Assembly: GCA_012797825.1 (NCBI GenBank)
Contig: JAAZOI010000302.1
Span: 1 to 11,938 of the forward strand
Length of the DNA: 11,938 bases
From: Eubacteriaceae bacterium
GTDB lineage: Bacteria > Bacillota > Clostridia > Eubacteriales > UBA1433
Direction of reading: 5' to 3'
The position numbers and the translations under genes were made by a program. Numbering within the stretch: position 1 is the first letter of the stretch; each line of letters starts with the position of its first letter. The notes under the pieces are model-generated. The model was not told the origin of the DNA and did not search any database. It saw only the letters and a list, made by a program, of their open reading frames with translations. Positions 1 to 6,625 of this stretch are shown piece by piece.

Positions 1-116
1 AAAGCGAGAAAAGCGCCCGCCATAAACCATATTGTTATAATTCCGGTAGTAAGAGCTTCGGCTACCCCCATTATTACAATTACCGCCAGCCAAAATACAA
101 TCATATAGTCGTGCAA
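1..116 (-). CDS. NfeD-family membrane protein, N-terminal part only
   Basis: The gene runs off the left edge, leaving 38 codons. They give a hydrophobic N-terminus rich in Trp, Ile and Val (IVFWLAVIVMGVAEALTTG, then IITIWFMAGAFLA), two short membrane segments in a pattern familiar from short NfeD proteins (a Trp-rich helix, E-x-x-T-x-G, then IWFxxGA). NfeD proteins usually carry a C-terminal OB-fold and work with SPFH/flotillin-type membrane proteins; neither is visible here. I chose the TTG start (codon at 116-114) because a perfect AGGAGG lies 8 bases upstream at 125-130; the first in-frame ATG is 12 bases further in and would be about 20 bases from that site. A separate promoter fits at 175-203. 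The family call rests on a short stretch, so it is moderate. Confidence 0.6.
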   Translation of the reverse strand, partial: MHDYMIVFWLAVIVIMGVAEALTTGIITIWFMAGAFLA

Positions 117-174
117 ATATTTAACCTCCTTCTATATTAAATTACGATTAAATATCGAAACAATAACATAAATG

Positions 175-203
175 ATTATAATACATAAAAAATGATTTAA
201 CAA
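175..203 (-). promoter_or_regulatory. Sigma-A-like promoter for the NfeD-type gene
   Basis: On the minus strand TTGTTA (198-203) is followed after 17 bases by a perfect TATAAT (175-180). This places the start of transcription near 168, giving a leader of about 50 bases before the TTG start. The -35 box overlaps sequence just past the stop of the upstream small gene, so the NfeD-type gene need not depend on the spoIIP promoter. Confidence 0.5.
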
Positions 204-212
204 TATTTATTA

Positions 213-416
213 TTATTTAGAAAAAAAATTATTTATACTAAAAATTTTATTAGCGACCTGAAAACTTATACTATCAGAATTTATATTAACATCAATAAAT
301 TTTTTATATTTAGAATTTAAGAATTCATAATTTGCTTCGGAAATTTTATTTAAAGATACAACTGATAATGCAAGTATAATAAGAATGCTTATCATTATAT
401 ATAATTTTCGTTTCAT
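213..416 (-). CDS. Small membrane-anchored protein of unknown function, 67 aa
   Basis: I do not recognise this protein. It starts MKRKLY and has one hydrophobic segment (about residues 5-22) followed by about 45 polar residues rich in Asn, Ser, Lys and Phe. This suggests a positive-inside signal anchor or an uncleaved signal peptide with a small outside domain; no lipobox is seen. The ATG lies only 12 bases after the spoIIP stop, and an AAAAGG ribosome binding site sits in that gap. It therefore looks translated as the second gene of a spoIIP operon, so expression in the mother cell during engulfment is plausible by inference. The composition is A/T-driven, so a chance reading frame is not excluded. 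Confidence 0.5.
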   Translation of the reverse strand: MKRKLYIMISILIILALSVVSLNKISEANYEFLNSKYKKFIDVNINSDSISFQVANKIFSINNFFSK

Positions 417-428
417 TTAACTTACCTT

Positions 429-1409
429 TTAATTTTTATTTTTCATATCTGCGTAAATTACTTCAGCCATTGTACGCGCCAGATATTCTGCGCTTATTCT
501 GGCTTCTTCAAAAGTAGATAAATTACTGCCTATTTCAAAAAGCAACGCATTCGGACAAGTAAACTGATTGAATCTCGCAGTCTGCCGATATTTAATAGGA
601 AGCATAACACCCGGGTAAAGTTTATCCATAGTGCTTTTAAAAGTTTCTGCAAATTGCGCATTTTTATTACTGTTTTCGTGATTCATACCTACAACTATCA
701 TTATTTTGGTGCTTTCAAGATTTCCTATTTTTATTTTATACTTATTTCTTGCGGATTCGGTATCATTAAGGCCGTCTCTGTGTAAATCAAATATGTATTG
801 AATGGAGGGATTATCTTTTAAGTATTTATTAATGCTTTCAAGAGAATCGTTATATGAGTCGTTATAGCTTAGATCATGTATTTTTGTATCGTGTATTGTT
901 TTTATGCCATAATCTTTTTCAAGTATCTGGCAGACAATATCTCCGATGGCGTTCATATTTGTTTTCGCATCTTTAGAACGCGCATATGAAGAATATACAA
1001 CAGGGGTAGTTTCCGTAGCAGTATAACTTTCAGTCGTATGAGTTTCGTATATAAGGACAAGAGGTTTGTCGGGCATGTCTATTTTTTTAATGGCTGTATT
1101 TAGCGGTTTTGAAGTAACCGGAGTATATACCGAATTGTTTGCCGAAGAAGAATTTGAGTTTTTTCCTATAGACAATACATTGCCTATAAAAATTTGAGTA
1201 ATTTCGGAATAATAATTTTCATCATCTTCAACATCAGTATAAACCGCAGCGCTTTTGTTTATTATTCTGGTATAAAAATTTAGCAGCAGTTTATTTTTTT
1301 GCTCGCCTGTTGCGTTTTTATAACCTTGTACGAATATTATTTGTATTAAAAAGAATGATATTATAAAAATTATCGTGATTATTATATTTTTTTTGCTTGC
1401 CGAAATCAT
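429..1409 (-). CDS. spoIIP: Stage II sporulation protein P (SpoIIP), peptidoglycan amidase/endopeptidase
   Basis: SpoIIP is the membrane-anchored cell-wall hydrolase that, with SpoIID and SpoIIM, thins septal peptidoglycan and drives forespore engulfment. A membrane anchor (about residues 6-27 of the chosen start) is followed by a low-complexity Ser/Asn linker and the SpoIIP catalytic domain. Signature motifs are IYETHTTESY, FDLHRD and LLFEIGS; their two His and one Glu are the likely metal/catalytic residues (about residues 124, 210 and 292). At 326 aa it is shorter than the roughly 400 aa B. subtilis protein, mostly in the linker. An upstream in-frame ATG at 1427 adds six residues but has no ribosome binding site. 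The ATG at 1409 is preceded by AGAGGT at 5 bases spacing, so I use it. A sigma-E-like promoter lies upstream. Confidence 0.93.
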   Translation of the reverse strand: MISASKKNIIITIIFIISFFLIQIIFVQGYKNATGEQKNKLLLNFYTRIINKSAAVYTDVEDDENYYSEITQIFIGNVLSIGKNSNSSSANNSVYTPVTSKPLNTAIKKIDMPDKPLVLIYETHTTESYTATETTPVVYSSYARSKDAKTNMNAIGDIVCQILEKDYGIKTIHDTKIHDLSYNDSYNDSLESINKYLKDNPSIQYIFDLHRDGLNDTESARNKYKIKIGNLESTKIMIVVGMNHENSNKNAQFAETFKSTMDKLYPGVMLPIKYRQTARFNQFTCPNALLFEIGSNLSTFEEARISAEYLARTMAEVIYADMKNKN

Positions 1410-1438
1410 TTTTACCTCTTTTAACATTTATATAAATA

Positions 1439-1485
1439 ATTTATATGAAATCATCATACATATAATGACTTATATATAATGTCAA
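1439..1485 (-). promoter_or_regulatory. Candidate sigma-E-type promoter of spoIIP, overlapping a TTGACA box
   Basis: On the minus strand GTCATTAT (1462-1469) is followed after 14 bases by CATATAAAT (1439-1447). This resembles the sigma-E pattern (KMATATT, 14-15 bases, CATACAAT), the expected mother-cell control for spoIIP. A perfect TTGACA (1480-1485) lies just upstream, but no good -10 box stands at 17 bases from it (TATGTA), so I favour the sigma-E reading. The match is partial and the region is very A/T-rich. Confidence 0.4.
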
Positions 1486-1493
1486 AATTTTAC

Positions 1494-1522
1494 TTGCAAT
1501 TTAAGAAATTGTTTGTTAATAT
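1494..1522 (+). promoter_or_regulatory. Sigma-A promoter of rpsT
   Basis: TTGCAA (1494-1499), a 17-base spacer and TAATAT (1517-1522) form a good vegetative promoter. Predicted transcription start is near 1529, which leaves a leader of about 45 bases before the rpsT start. The leader contains a strong ribosome binding site, GGGGGTGAAGG. Confidence 0.6.
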
Positions 1523-1574
1523 ACTTTTGCATTATTTTTTAGCATATGAAAATTACTCAAGGGGGTGAAGGAAA

Positions 1575-1835
1575 ATGGCAAACATAAAATCTGCTGCAAA
1601 AAGAGCGCAAATAGGCGAGAGAAACAGATTACAAAACAAAAGCGTAAAAACAGGGCTGAAAACAATTGAGAAAAAATTAAATACTGCGGTTGAAACAAAT
1701 GATAAAGCGTCAAGCCAAATATTGATACAGGCTGTTAAAAGTTTTGATAAAGCGGCTTCTAAAGGCGTAATATCAAAAAATGCCGCCAACAGAAAAAAAA
1801 GCAAAATGCAAAAGAAAATTAACGCTTCTGCATAA
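1575..1835 (+). CDS. rpsT: 30S ribosomal protein S20
   Basis: S20 is a primary 16S rRNA-binding protein of the small ribosomal subunit, a three-helix bundle. The 86-residue length is normal. Family signatures are the start MANIKSAAKRAQ, the run GLKTIEKKLN, and the basic C-terminus with KGVISKNAANRKKS. The start ATG follows GGGGGTGAAGG at proper spacing. The gene is alone between its own promoter and a strong terminator, and it diverges from spoIIP. The same neighbourhood is known in Bacillus and Clostridia, usually with gpr next to spoIIP; gpr is absent here. Confidence 0.97.
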   Translation: MANIKSAAKRAQIGERNRLQNKSVKTGLKTIEKKLNTAVETNDKASSQILIQAVKSFDKAASKGVISKNAANRKKSKMQKKINASA

Positions 1836-1863
1836 CTGTAAGTTTTGTAATTTTATTTTATAT

Positions 1864-1888
1864 AAAGCCGTTTTATAAACGGCTTTTT
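1864..1888 (+). terminator. Rho-independent terminator of rpsT
   Basis: AAAGCCGTTT (1864-1873) pairs with AAACGGCTTT (1877-1886) across a three-base loop and is followed by further T residues. The hairpin starts about 30 bases after the rpsT stop. Read leftward the same stem is followed by TTTATAT, so it may also weakly end the convergent acyltransferase transcript. Confidence 0.85.
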
Positions 1889-1921
1889 GTGTTTGGTAAA
1901 TACTTGTATTTTATTAATCTA

Positions 1922-3148
1922 TTACACGCTGAATAATCCGCTTTGTCCCTCGCCGTTTTTTATTAAGTTTATTATATGTACATACTTTAATGCTGAATAA
2001 ACAAAATCAGATTTAATTTCATAGAAGCTTCCATCTTGTGTTGAAAACTGCAGGATTTGTCCCAATATAGCCTGTATTTCCAAAATGTCGGCAAGATAGA
2101 ATATGCTGCTTTTTGTATCTGACACAATTTCAATTCTGTCATAAAATAATTTTAATACACCAGTATGCAGCAAAACGTTTTTTTTCATATAAAAGCAAGA
2201 AAATAGTTTTATTTTTTCGTCTGTGTACAAGGGAGTATCTTTATTGAAAAGAATATCATTTTTATACTCTTTCAGAAGAAGTTCTTTCTGCCAATTATCC
2301 CACATAATAATTGAATCAAAGCAAACAGAGTTTTTGTTTTCTGACTCGAAAAAACCGAAAGTGTTATATTTTACGGAATAATTGCATTTTGTGCAATAAA
2401 AAATATCATTTTTACTTTGCATTGTATTTCTGCTGTGACAATGGGGGCATGTATATAATGCTCGTTCTAAGTACATCGCAGGATTGCGGCCTTTATATGG
2501 CTGCATATTTGCCTTTTGTGTTTCGTATGCGCTTGTTTTCAGATTTGTTATTATAATATCCGACAGCTGTTCCGATGAATAATTCTTTATTTCTTCAACT
2601 TCTATCTGTCTTACAATTTTTCCGTTGAAACAGCCTTTGCTATGATGCGCCGCCCATCGCGGGGTGCAGAAATAAAGCCCTTGCAGATTATATAATATTA
2701 CCGGGATATTCAGCAGTTTAACAAGTTTGCCTATGGCAGGGGATATATAAGCCTCTTCGCCGTTAAAAGAGCCGTTCCCGGAAGGGAAAAGACCGATGCA
2801 GCCATTTTCCGATGCAACGCTTTTAATATGCCTTATTGATTTTATATCTATCATTGTCTTTGAGATAGGTATAGGAGCAAAGCAAAATTTTAATATTTTA
2901 CTGATAAAACTTAATCTGAAAAGGTGATCGCTTGCCACATAATATATAGGCTGGTTAAAAGACAGTGAAATAAAAATAGGATCGTACCCGCCTATATGAT
3001 TTGATAAAATGAGGTACGGCTGATTTTTGTCAAGTTTGTATTTAGTCAAATTTAAACCGAAGAACAGCTTAAAAAAAAGATGCACCGGAGGTCTTAAAAT
3101 ATTTGCGATAATATTATGGCGTACTTTAGTATGCTTGTTTGTTTTCAA
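1922..3148 (-). CDS. PlsC-like acyltransferase with C-terminal zinc ribbon and extra domain, 408 aa
   Basis: The first 210 residues form an LPLAT/PlsC-type acyltransferase domain: a hydrophobic, basic N-terminus and the catalytic HX4D motif (SNHIGGYDP, His51 and Asp55). FPSGNGSF (121-128) stands where the family usually has FPEGxRS. Such enzymes transfer a fatty acyl chain to lysophosphatidate or related lipids at the inner face of the membrane. Unusually, a four-cysteine zinc ribbon follows (CPHC at 234-237, CTKC at 252-255). About 150 more residues follow, ending in a beta-rich region (about 325-395) that could be a PH/GRAM-like lipid- or protein-binding domain. The Glu and Arg of motif III are missing (Ser and Gly instead), so the substrate may not be lysophosphatidate. 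Start is TTG with AAAGGTG five bases upstream; nearby ATGs have no such site. Confidence 0.8.
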   Translation of the reverse strand: MKTNKHTKVRHNIIANILRPPVHLFFKLFFGLNLTKYKLDKNQPYLILSNHIGGYDPIFISLSFNQPIYYVASDHLFRLSFISKILKFCFAPIPISKTMIDIKSIRHIKSVASENGCIGLFPSGNGSFNGEEAYISPAIGKLVKLLNIPVILYNLQGLYFCTPRWAAHHSKGCFNGKIVRQIEVEEIKNYSSEQLSDIIITNLKTSAYETQKANMQPYKGRNPAMYLERALYTCPHCHSRNTMQSKNDIFYCTKCNYSVKYNTFGFFESENKNSVCFDSIIMWDNWQKELLLKEYKNDILFNKDTPLYTDEKIKLFSCFYMKKNVLLHTGVLKLFYDRIEIVSDTKSSIFYLADILEIQAILGQILQFSTQDGSFYEIKSDFVYSALKYVHIINLIKNGEGQSGLFSV

Positions 3149-3177
3149 ATAAACACCTTTTAAGAATTAATAAATTA

Positions 3178-3206
3178 ATATTAACAACTAATATTTATAA
3201 AATCAA
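3178..3206 (-). promoter_or_regulatory. Candidate sigma-A promoter of the acyltransferase gene
   Basis: On the minus strand TTGATT (3201-3206), a 17-base spacer and TAATAT (3178-3183) precede the TTG start by about 30 bases. It lies just downstream of the spoVS terminator, which fits an independent transcription unit. The hexamers are moderate and the background is A/T-rich. Confidence 0.4.
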
Positions 3207-3225
3207 TAAGAATGTAAGTGAGTAC

Positions 3226-3251
3226 AAAAAAAGACGGCCTGAGCCGTCTTT
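3226..3251 (-). terminator. Terminator of spoVS
   Basis: On the minus strand AAAGACGGC and GCCGTCTTT form a 9-base-pair stem (3230-3251) with a four-base loop, followed by a T run. It begins 12 bases after the spoVS stop codon. Confidence 0.85.
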
Positions 3252-3263
3252 ATAATTATCTTA

Positions 3264-3524
3264 TCATCTTGTATGTATGATAAGTTTGATTCCAGTTCTT
3301 TCAGTCCCGTTAATATCGATATCGGTAAATGCAGGTATGCACACCAAATCGTATCCGCCGGGAGCTACATAGCCTCTTGCTATTGCTATTGATTTTACTG
3401 CTTGATTTAGTGCTCCCGCGCCTATTGCCTGAATTTCCGCGACTCCGCTTTCTCTAATAACGCCTGCCAATGCTCCAGCTACAGAATTAGGGTTAGAATT
3501 TGAAGAAACCTTTAACACTTCCAT
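3264..3524 (-). CDS. spoVS: Stage V sporulation protein S
   Basis: SpoVS is a small, very conserved Alba-like protein; in B. subtilis it affects spore coat and cortex formation and the timing of sporulation. The sequence is nearly textbook: MEVLKVSS, NSNPNSVAGALAGVIRE, EIQAIGAGALNQAVK, AIARGY, CIPAFTDIDI and a final IKLIIHTR. The reading frame extends seven codons further up to an ATG at 3545. The ATG at 3524 gives exactly the usual 86 residues and has AAAGGT about 8 bases upstream, so it is the real start. It lies downstream of ymdB as in Bacillus, with its own sigma-H-like promoter in between and a terminator after it. Confidence 0.96.
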   Translation of the reverse strand: MEVLKVSSNSNPNSVAGALAGVIRESGVAEIQAIGAGALNQAVKSIAIARGYVAPGGYDLVCIPAFTDIDINGTERTGIKLIIHTR

Positions 3525-3545
3525 TGCAATTACCTTTAACCTCAA

Positions 3546-3574
3546 ATATGCCCATAAGAGGCTTTTAATCCTTT
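3546..3574 (-). promoter_or_regulatory. Candidate sigma-H promoter of spoVS
   Basis: On the minus strand AAAGGATTA (3566-3574) fits the sigma-H -35 pattern RnAGGAwww completely. After 11 bases comes TGGGCATAT (3546-3554), close to RnnGAATww. spoVS is known to be sigma-H dependent in B. subtilis, which agrees. Predicted start of transcription is near 3539, so the leader would be very short, just reaching the ribosome binding site. Confidence 0.5.
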
Positions 3575-3616
3575 CAAAGCTTGTTATTTATTAATTTATA
3601 TGTTTTAGCAAAAATA

Positions 3617-4393
3617 TTAATCAAATATTTTATAAATTCTTTCTATTTTTACGCAGACATTATTATCATCGAATGTTACACATACTCCGTTAAATTGCCG
3701 TTTGCCCTGTGCAAGCTCAAATTTTACAGGCCGTTTAGTTTTAAATGATTTAATAATAATACTTCTATCAATGCCGATCACCCCCTCATAAGGGCCTGTC
3801 ATACCTACATCCGTTATAGCGGCAGTCTGCAGATTAATTATTCGTTCGTCTGCAGTTTGTACATGAGTATGTGTTCCGACTACAGCATCAGCGCGGCCTG
3901 AGGCATAATAGCTGAACGCTATTTTTTCACTGGTAGCTTCTGCGTGAAAATCTACGAAAATTATATCGCAGCACGGCTTAATAATTTCGTATATTTTGTC
4001 GAAGGCTAAAAAAGGATTATCTAAATTTTCCATAAAAACAGTACCTGAAAGGTTAATTATTCCGAGACGTATTTTACCTATTCTTACCACGTTATAACCT
4101 TTGCCCGGGCATGGGGAAGGATAATTTGCAGGCCTTAATATATTGTCGTATTTTTCGATAAAATCAAAAATATCTTTCTTTGCCCAGATATGATTGCCTG
4201 TGGTTATAAAATCAGCGCCTGCTGCTATAAGTTCATCATAGCTGGATTTAACAAGTCCCGCATAACCTGACGCATTTTCTGCGTTAAGTATGCAAAAATC
4301 TGTTTTGTATTCTTTTTTTATTTCATTTAAATATGAGGAAATAACGCTGCGCCCGCTTTGACCCATTACGTCTCCTACAAAAAGTATCTTCAT
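3617..4393 (-). CDS. ymdB: YmdB-family metallophosphoesterase (2',3'-cyclic nucleotide phosphodiesterase)
   Basis: YmdB is a dinuclear-metal phosphodiesterase that in B. subtilis controls the choice between motility, biofilm and sporulation and affects mRNA turnover. All metal and active-site residues of the family are at the canonical numbering: Asp8 (LFVGDVMG), Glu39-Asn40 (NAENASG), Asn67-His68 (TTGNHIW), His150 (VDFHAEATSEK), and His175 and His177 (GTHTHVQT). Length (258 aa) is close to the usual 260-270. The start ATG follows AGGAGA. It lies 57 bases after rny and shares its promoter unless one is hidden; a hairpin terminator in that gap probably lowers its expression relative to rny. 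spoVS follows. This order is conserved in spore formers. Confidence 0.95.
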   Translation of the reverse strand: MKILFVGDVMGQSGRSVISSYLNEIKKEYKTDFCILNAENASGYAGLVKSSYDELIAAGADFITTGNHIWAKKDIFDFIEKYDNILRPANYPSPCPGKGYNVVRIGKIRLGIINLSGTVFMENLDNPFLAFDKIYEIIKPCCDIIFVDFHAEATSEKIAFSYYASGRADAVVGTHTHVQTADERIINLQTAAITDVGMTGPYEGVIGIDRSIIIKSFKTKRPVKFELAQGKRQFNGVCVTFDDNNVCVKIERIYKIFD

Positions 4394-4420
4394 TATCTCT
4401 CCTAAATTAAACAGAATTTT

Positions 4421-4450
4421 AAAAAAATAGAGAGCATCTGCCCTCTATTT
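4421..4450 (-). terminator. Terminator-like hairpin between rny and ymdB
   Basis: On the minus strand an 11-position stem (10 pairs, one mismatch; arms 4440-4450 and 4425-4435, four-base loop) is followed by seven T residues. The hairpin begins immediately after the rny stop codon and ends about 30 bases before the ymdB start. No promoter for ymdB is visible, so it probably acts as a partial terminator that sets the rny to ymdB ratio. Confidence 0.75.
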
Positions 4451-5986
4451 TTATTTAGCGTATTCAGTAACTCTTGTTTCTCGTATCAGATTAACTTTTA
4501 TTTGACCCGGATAATCCAGTTCGTTTTCTATTTTCTGAGCTATTTCTTTTGCCGTAAGAACCATTCCCACATCATCAATTTCATCTGATTTAACTAAGAT
4601 GCGCACTTCTCTTCCTGCTTGTATTGCAAATGATTTATCAACTCCCGGGAAAGATGTTGCAATTTCTTCAAGTTTCTGCAGTCTTTTAATATAGCTTTCA
4701 AGCGTTTCGCGTCTTGCCCCCGGCCTTGCCGCCGATATTGCGTCTGCTGCCTGAACAAGCACCGCTTCAATAGTTTTAGGTTCTACATCATCATGATGAG
4801 CTTCTACTGCATGAATAATTTCATTATTTTCTTTATATCTTTTTAAAATATCAACGCCTATTGCAACATGGGGACCTTCTACTTCGTGGTCGACCGCTTT
4901 GCCTATATCATGAAGCAAACCTGCGCGTCTTGCTATTCTTGCGTTAGCGCCCAGTTCATCTGCCATAATTCCTGCAAGGTATGCAACCTCCAGTGAATGC
5001 TTTAATATATTTTGTCCGTAACTTGTTCTGTAATGAAGCCTTCCTATTAATTTTACCATTTCGGGATGAATTTTATGAAGACCCACTTCAAATACAGCTT
5101 GTTCACCCATCTCTTTTATCTTGTCTTCAATTTCTCTTTTTGAAGTATTTACCATTTCTTCAATTCTTGCAGGGTGAATTCTTCCGTCGCTTATGAGTTT
5201 TTCAAGAGCATTCCTTGCAATTTCCCTCTTTATCGGGTCGAATCCGGATAATATAACTGCTTCCGGAGTATCGTCAATTATTAAATCTACTCCCGTAAGA
5301 GTTTCAAGAGCTCTTATATTCCTTCCTTCTCTTCCTATAATGCGGCCTTTCATCTCATCGCTTGGAAGGCTGACAACCGATACCGTTGTTTCAGCCACGT
5401 GATCGGCAGCGCATTTTTGTATAGCATATGTTATGATTTCTCTGGCTTTTTTGTCTGCCTCCGATTTCGCTTCGGCTTCTTTATTTTTTATAAGGATTGC
5501 AGTTTCTCTTGTAATGCGGTTTTCAACATTTGCAAGAAGTAACTCTCTTGCTTCTTCAAACGTTAATTGCGATATTTTTTCAAGTTCTACAAGCTGTTTT
5601 TCTTTTAATATATCCAGCTCGGTTTCTTTCAATTCCAGTTTTTTATTTCTCTCTGCTAATGCTTCTTCTTTTTTCTCTATATTTTCAATTTTTCTATCTA
5701 AATTTTCTTCTTTATTCATAACTCGTTTTTCGAGTTTTTGCAATTCGTTTCTTCGTTCTCTGCTTTCTCTGTCCAGTTCAAACCTTAGAGAATGAATCTC
5801 TTCTTTAGCTTCTATTAATCTCTCTTTTTTTATTCTCTCGCTTTCCTTTATCGCTTCTTCAACCATATTATTGGCTGTTTTAGCTGCATTATTTATTTTG
5901 CTTTCGCTTAGATATTTTCTTAATATAAATCCGGCTGCTGATCCGATTATTAAAAACAATAATGCCCATAATATCTTATAAAGCAT
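4451..5986 (-). CDS. rny: Ribonuclease Y
   Basis: RNase Y is the membrane-bound endoribonuclease that starts mRNA decay and processing in many Gram-positive bacteria. Domain order is standard: one membrane helix (about residues 4-22), a long Lys/Glu-rich coiled coil (about 30-200), a KH domain with the GxxG loop in IIGREGRNIRALE (216-228), and an HD domain. In the HD domain His330, the pair His359-Asp360 in LLHDIGKAVDHE, His397-His398 and Asp415 are visible metal-binding candidates. A conserved C-terminal region with VDKSFAIQAGREVRILV follows. Its 511 residues match the family (B. subtilis 520). The start ATG follows AGGAGG. A sigma-A promoter at 6095-6123 gives a leader of about 100 bases, which could be used for control. 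Confidence 0.97.
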   Translation of the reverse strand: MLYKILWALLFLIIGSAAGFILRKYLSESKINNAAKTANNMVEEAIKESERIKKERLIEAKEEIHSLRFELDRESRERRNELQKLEKRVMNKEENLDRKIENIEKKEEALAERNKKLELKETELDILKEKQLVELEKISQLTFEEARELLLANVENRITRETAILIKNKEAEAKSEADKKAREIITYAIQKCAADHVAETTVSVVSLPSDEMKGRIIGREGRNIRALETLTGVDLIIDDTPEAVILSGFDPIKREIARNALEKLISDGRIHPARIEEMVNTSKREIEDKIKEMGEQAVFEVGLHKIHPEMVKLIGRLHYRTSYGQNILKHSLEVAYLAGIMADELGANARIARRAGLLHDIGKAVDHEVEGPHVAIGVDILKRYKENNEIIHAVEAHHDDVEPKTIEAVLVQAADAISAARPGARRETLESYIKRLQKLEEIATSFPGVDKSFAIQAGREVRILVKSDEIDDVGMVLTAKEIAQKIENELDYPGQIKVNLIRETRVTEYAK

Positions 5987-6235
5987 GCTTTCCTCCTATT
6001 CTGTTTTCAAAAATCATAAAAATATAACTATTCAAGTTTTCAAATAATTAATTAAACAATAAAAAAATAAATCCATCCAAATGCTAACAAAATAATTTTA
6101 AACTTTTTATAGCATACTGTCAAGATTTATAAATTTGATACGTAATAAAATTGATATTGCGAAAAATAATATTTATTAATAAATCAGCGATATAATAAAA
6201 TCTCCTGCCGACAGCTTTTAAAGGACGGTATAATA
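5987..6235. other. Intergenic region between HPr-like gene and rny
   Basis: This 249-base, very A/T-rich gap holds the rny promoter and its roughly 100-base leader on the minus strand. I see no open reading frame with a ribosome binding site and no RNA-gene-like structure. No convincing terminator follows the HPr-like gene: the stretch 6200-6230 has some G/C but no clean hairpin with a T run, so read-through into rny is possible. Confidence 0.5.
6095..6123 (-). promoter_or_regulatory. Sigma-A promoter of rny
   Basis: On the minus strand a perfect TTGACA (6118-6123), a 17-base spacer and TAAAAT (6095-6100) make the best vegetative promoter in the window. Transcription should begin near 6088. 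Confidence 0.7.
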
Positions 6236-6496
6236 TTAAACAGGTTTGCCTTCAAGCAATGATACTATATTATTCATTGCTTTTGCTTCATCTATTCCGT
6301 CGATCTGAACCAAAACTTCATCATTCTCTTTTACATTTAGAATCATAACCCCAATTATGCTTTTTGCGTTAACGGTAGCGTTTTCTTTTTGAATATGAAT
6401 ATCGCTTTTGCATTTGCTGGCAAGCTCGACTAAAGTCGATGCTATTTTTCCGTGCAGTCCGCCTTCCACTTTAACGCATGTTTTTTGCTGTACCAT
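6236..6496 (-). CDS. HPr-family phosphocarrier-like protein with altered active-site loop
   Basis: HPr carries phosphate from enzyme I to sugar permeases of the PTS and, when phosphorylated on Ser46, acts with CcpA in carbon catabolite repression. This 86-residue protein has the HPr fold length, His15 in GGLHGK and Ser46 in AKSIIGVMIL. However the usual H-A-R-P-A active-site loop is HGKIA: Arg17 is Lys and Pro18 is Ile. Phosphotransfer to His15 may be weakened while Ser46 regulation could remain, in the spirit of Bacillus Crh, which lacks the His altogether. No other PTS gene is nearby. The ATG follows AGAGAGGG. A promoter (6537-6565) and a palindrome in the leader suggest its own control. 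Confidence 0.85.
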   Translation of the reverse strand: MVQQKTCVKVEGGLHGKIASTLVELASKCKSDIHIQKENATVNAKSIIGVMILNVKENDEVLVQIDGIDEAKAMNNIVSLLEGKPV

Positions 6497-6510
6497 ATAT
6501 AGCCCTCTCT

Positions 6511-6526
6511 TTGTAATAGATTACAA
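6511..6526. promoter_or_regulatory. Palindrome TTGTAATAGATTACAA in the HPr-like gene leader
   Basis: TTGTAA and TTACAA face each other across four bases (TTGTAAT-AG-ATTACAA when read with 7-base arms). The palindrome sits between the predicted transcription start (near 6530) and the ribosome binding site of the HPr-like gene. This is a typical place for a repressor operator. The binding protein is not identifiable from the sequence. Confidence 0.4.
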
Positions 6527-6536
6527 GTTAATTCTT

Positions 6537-6565
6537 ATTATACACATAAAAAAATAAAATGTAAA
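6537..6565 (-). promoter_or_regulatory. Sigma-A promoter of the HPr-like gene
   Basis: On the minus strand TTTACA (6560-6565), a 17-base spacer and a perfect TATAAT (6537-6542) form a strong vegetative promoter. It gives a leader of about 35 bases. Confidence 0.65.
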
Positions 6566-6571
6566 TTATAT

Positions 6572-6600
6572 TTGATTTTTTTTTATATTTGGGATAATAT
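6572..6600 (+). promoter_or_regulatory. Candidate promoter of the DUF1858-type gene
   Basis: TTGATT (6572-6577), 17 bases and TAATAT (6595-6600; GATAAT two bases earlier is an alternative -10) lie just upstream of the gene, back to back with the HPr-like promoter. The match is moderate. Confidence 0.35.
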
Positions 6601-6625
6601 ATTTCTATTCGTCCGGAGGTAATAT

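Noticed and set aside
1553..1804. Hydrophobic minus-strand frame over rpsT
   Set aside because: It is antisense to the S20 gene, whose identity is certain, and lacks a ribosome binding site.
3524..3545. Longer SpoVS start at 3545
   Set aside because: It adds seven residues absent from the family and overlaps the ribosome binding site used by the ATG at 3524.
5433..5795. 120-codon Ser/Phe-rich plus-strand frame
   Set aside because: It is the mirror of the Lys/Glu-rich coiled coil of RNase Y. The Ser/Phe bias is what reversed Glu/Lys codons give.
6190..6235. Possible terminator after the HPr-like gene
   Set aside because: The G/C-containing stretch does not form a clean stem followed by T residues on the minus strand.
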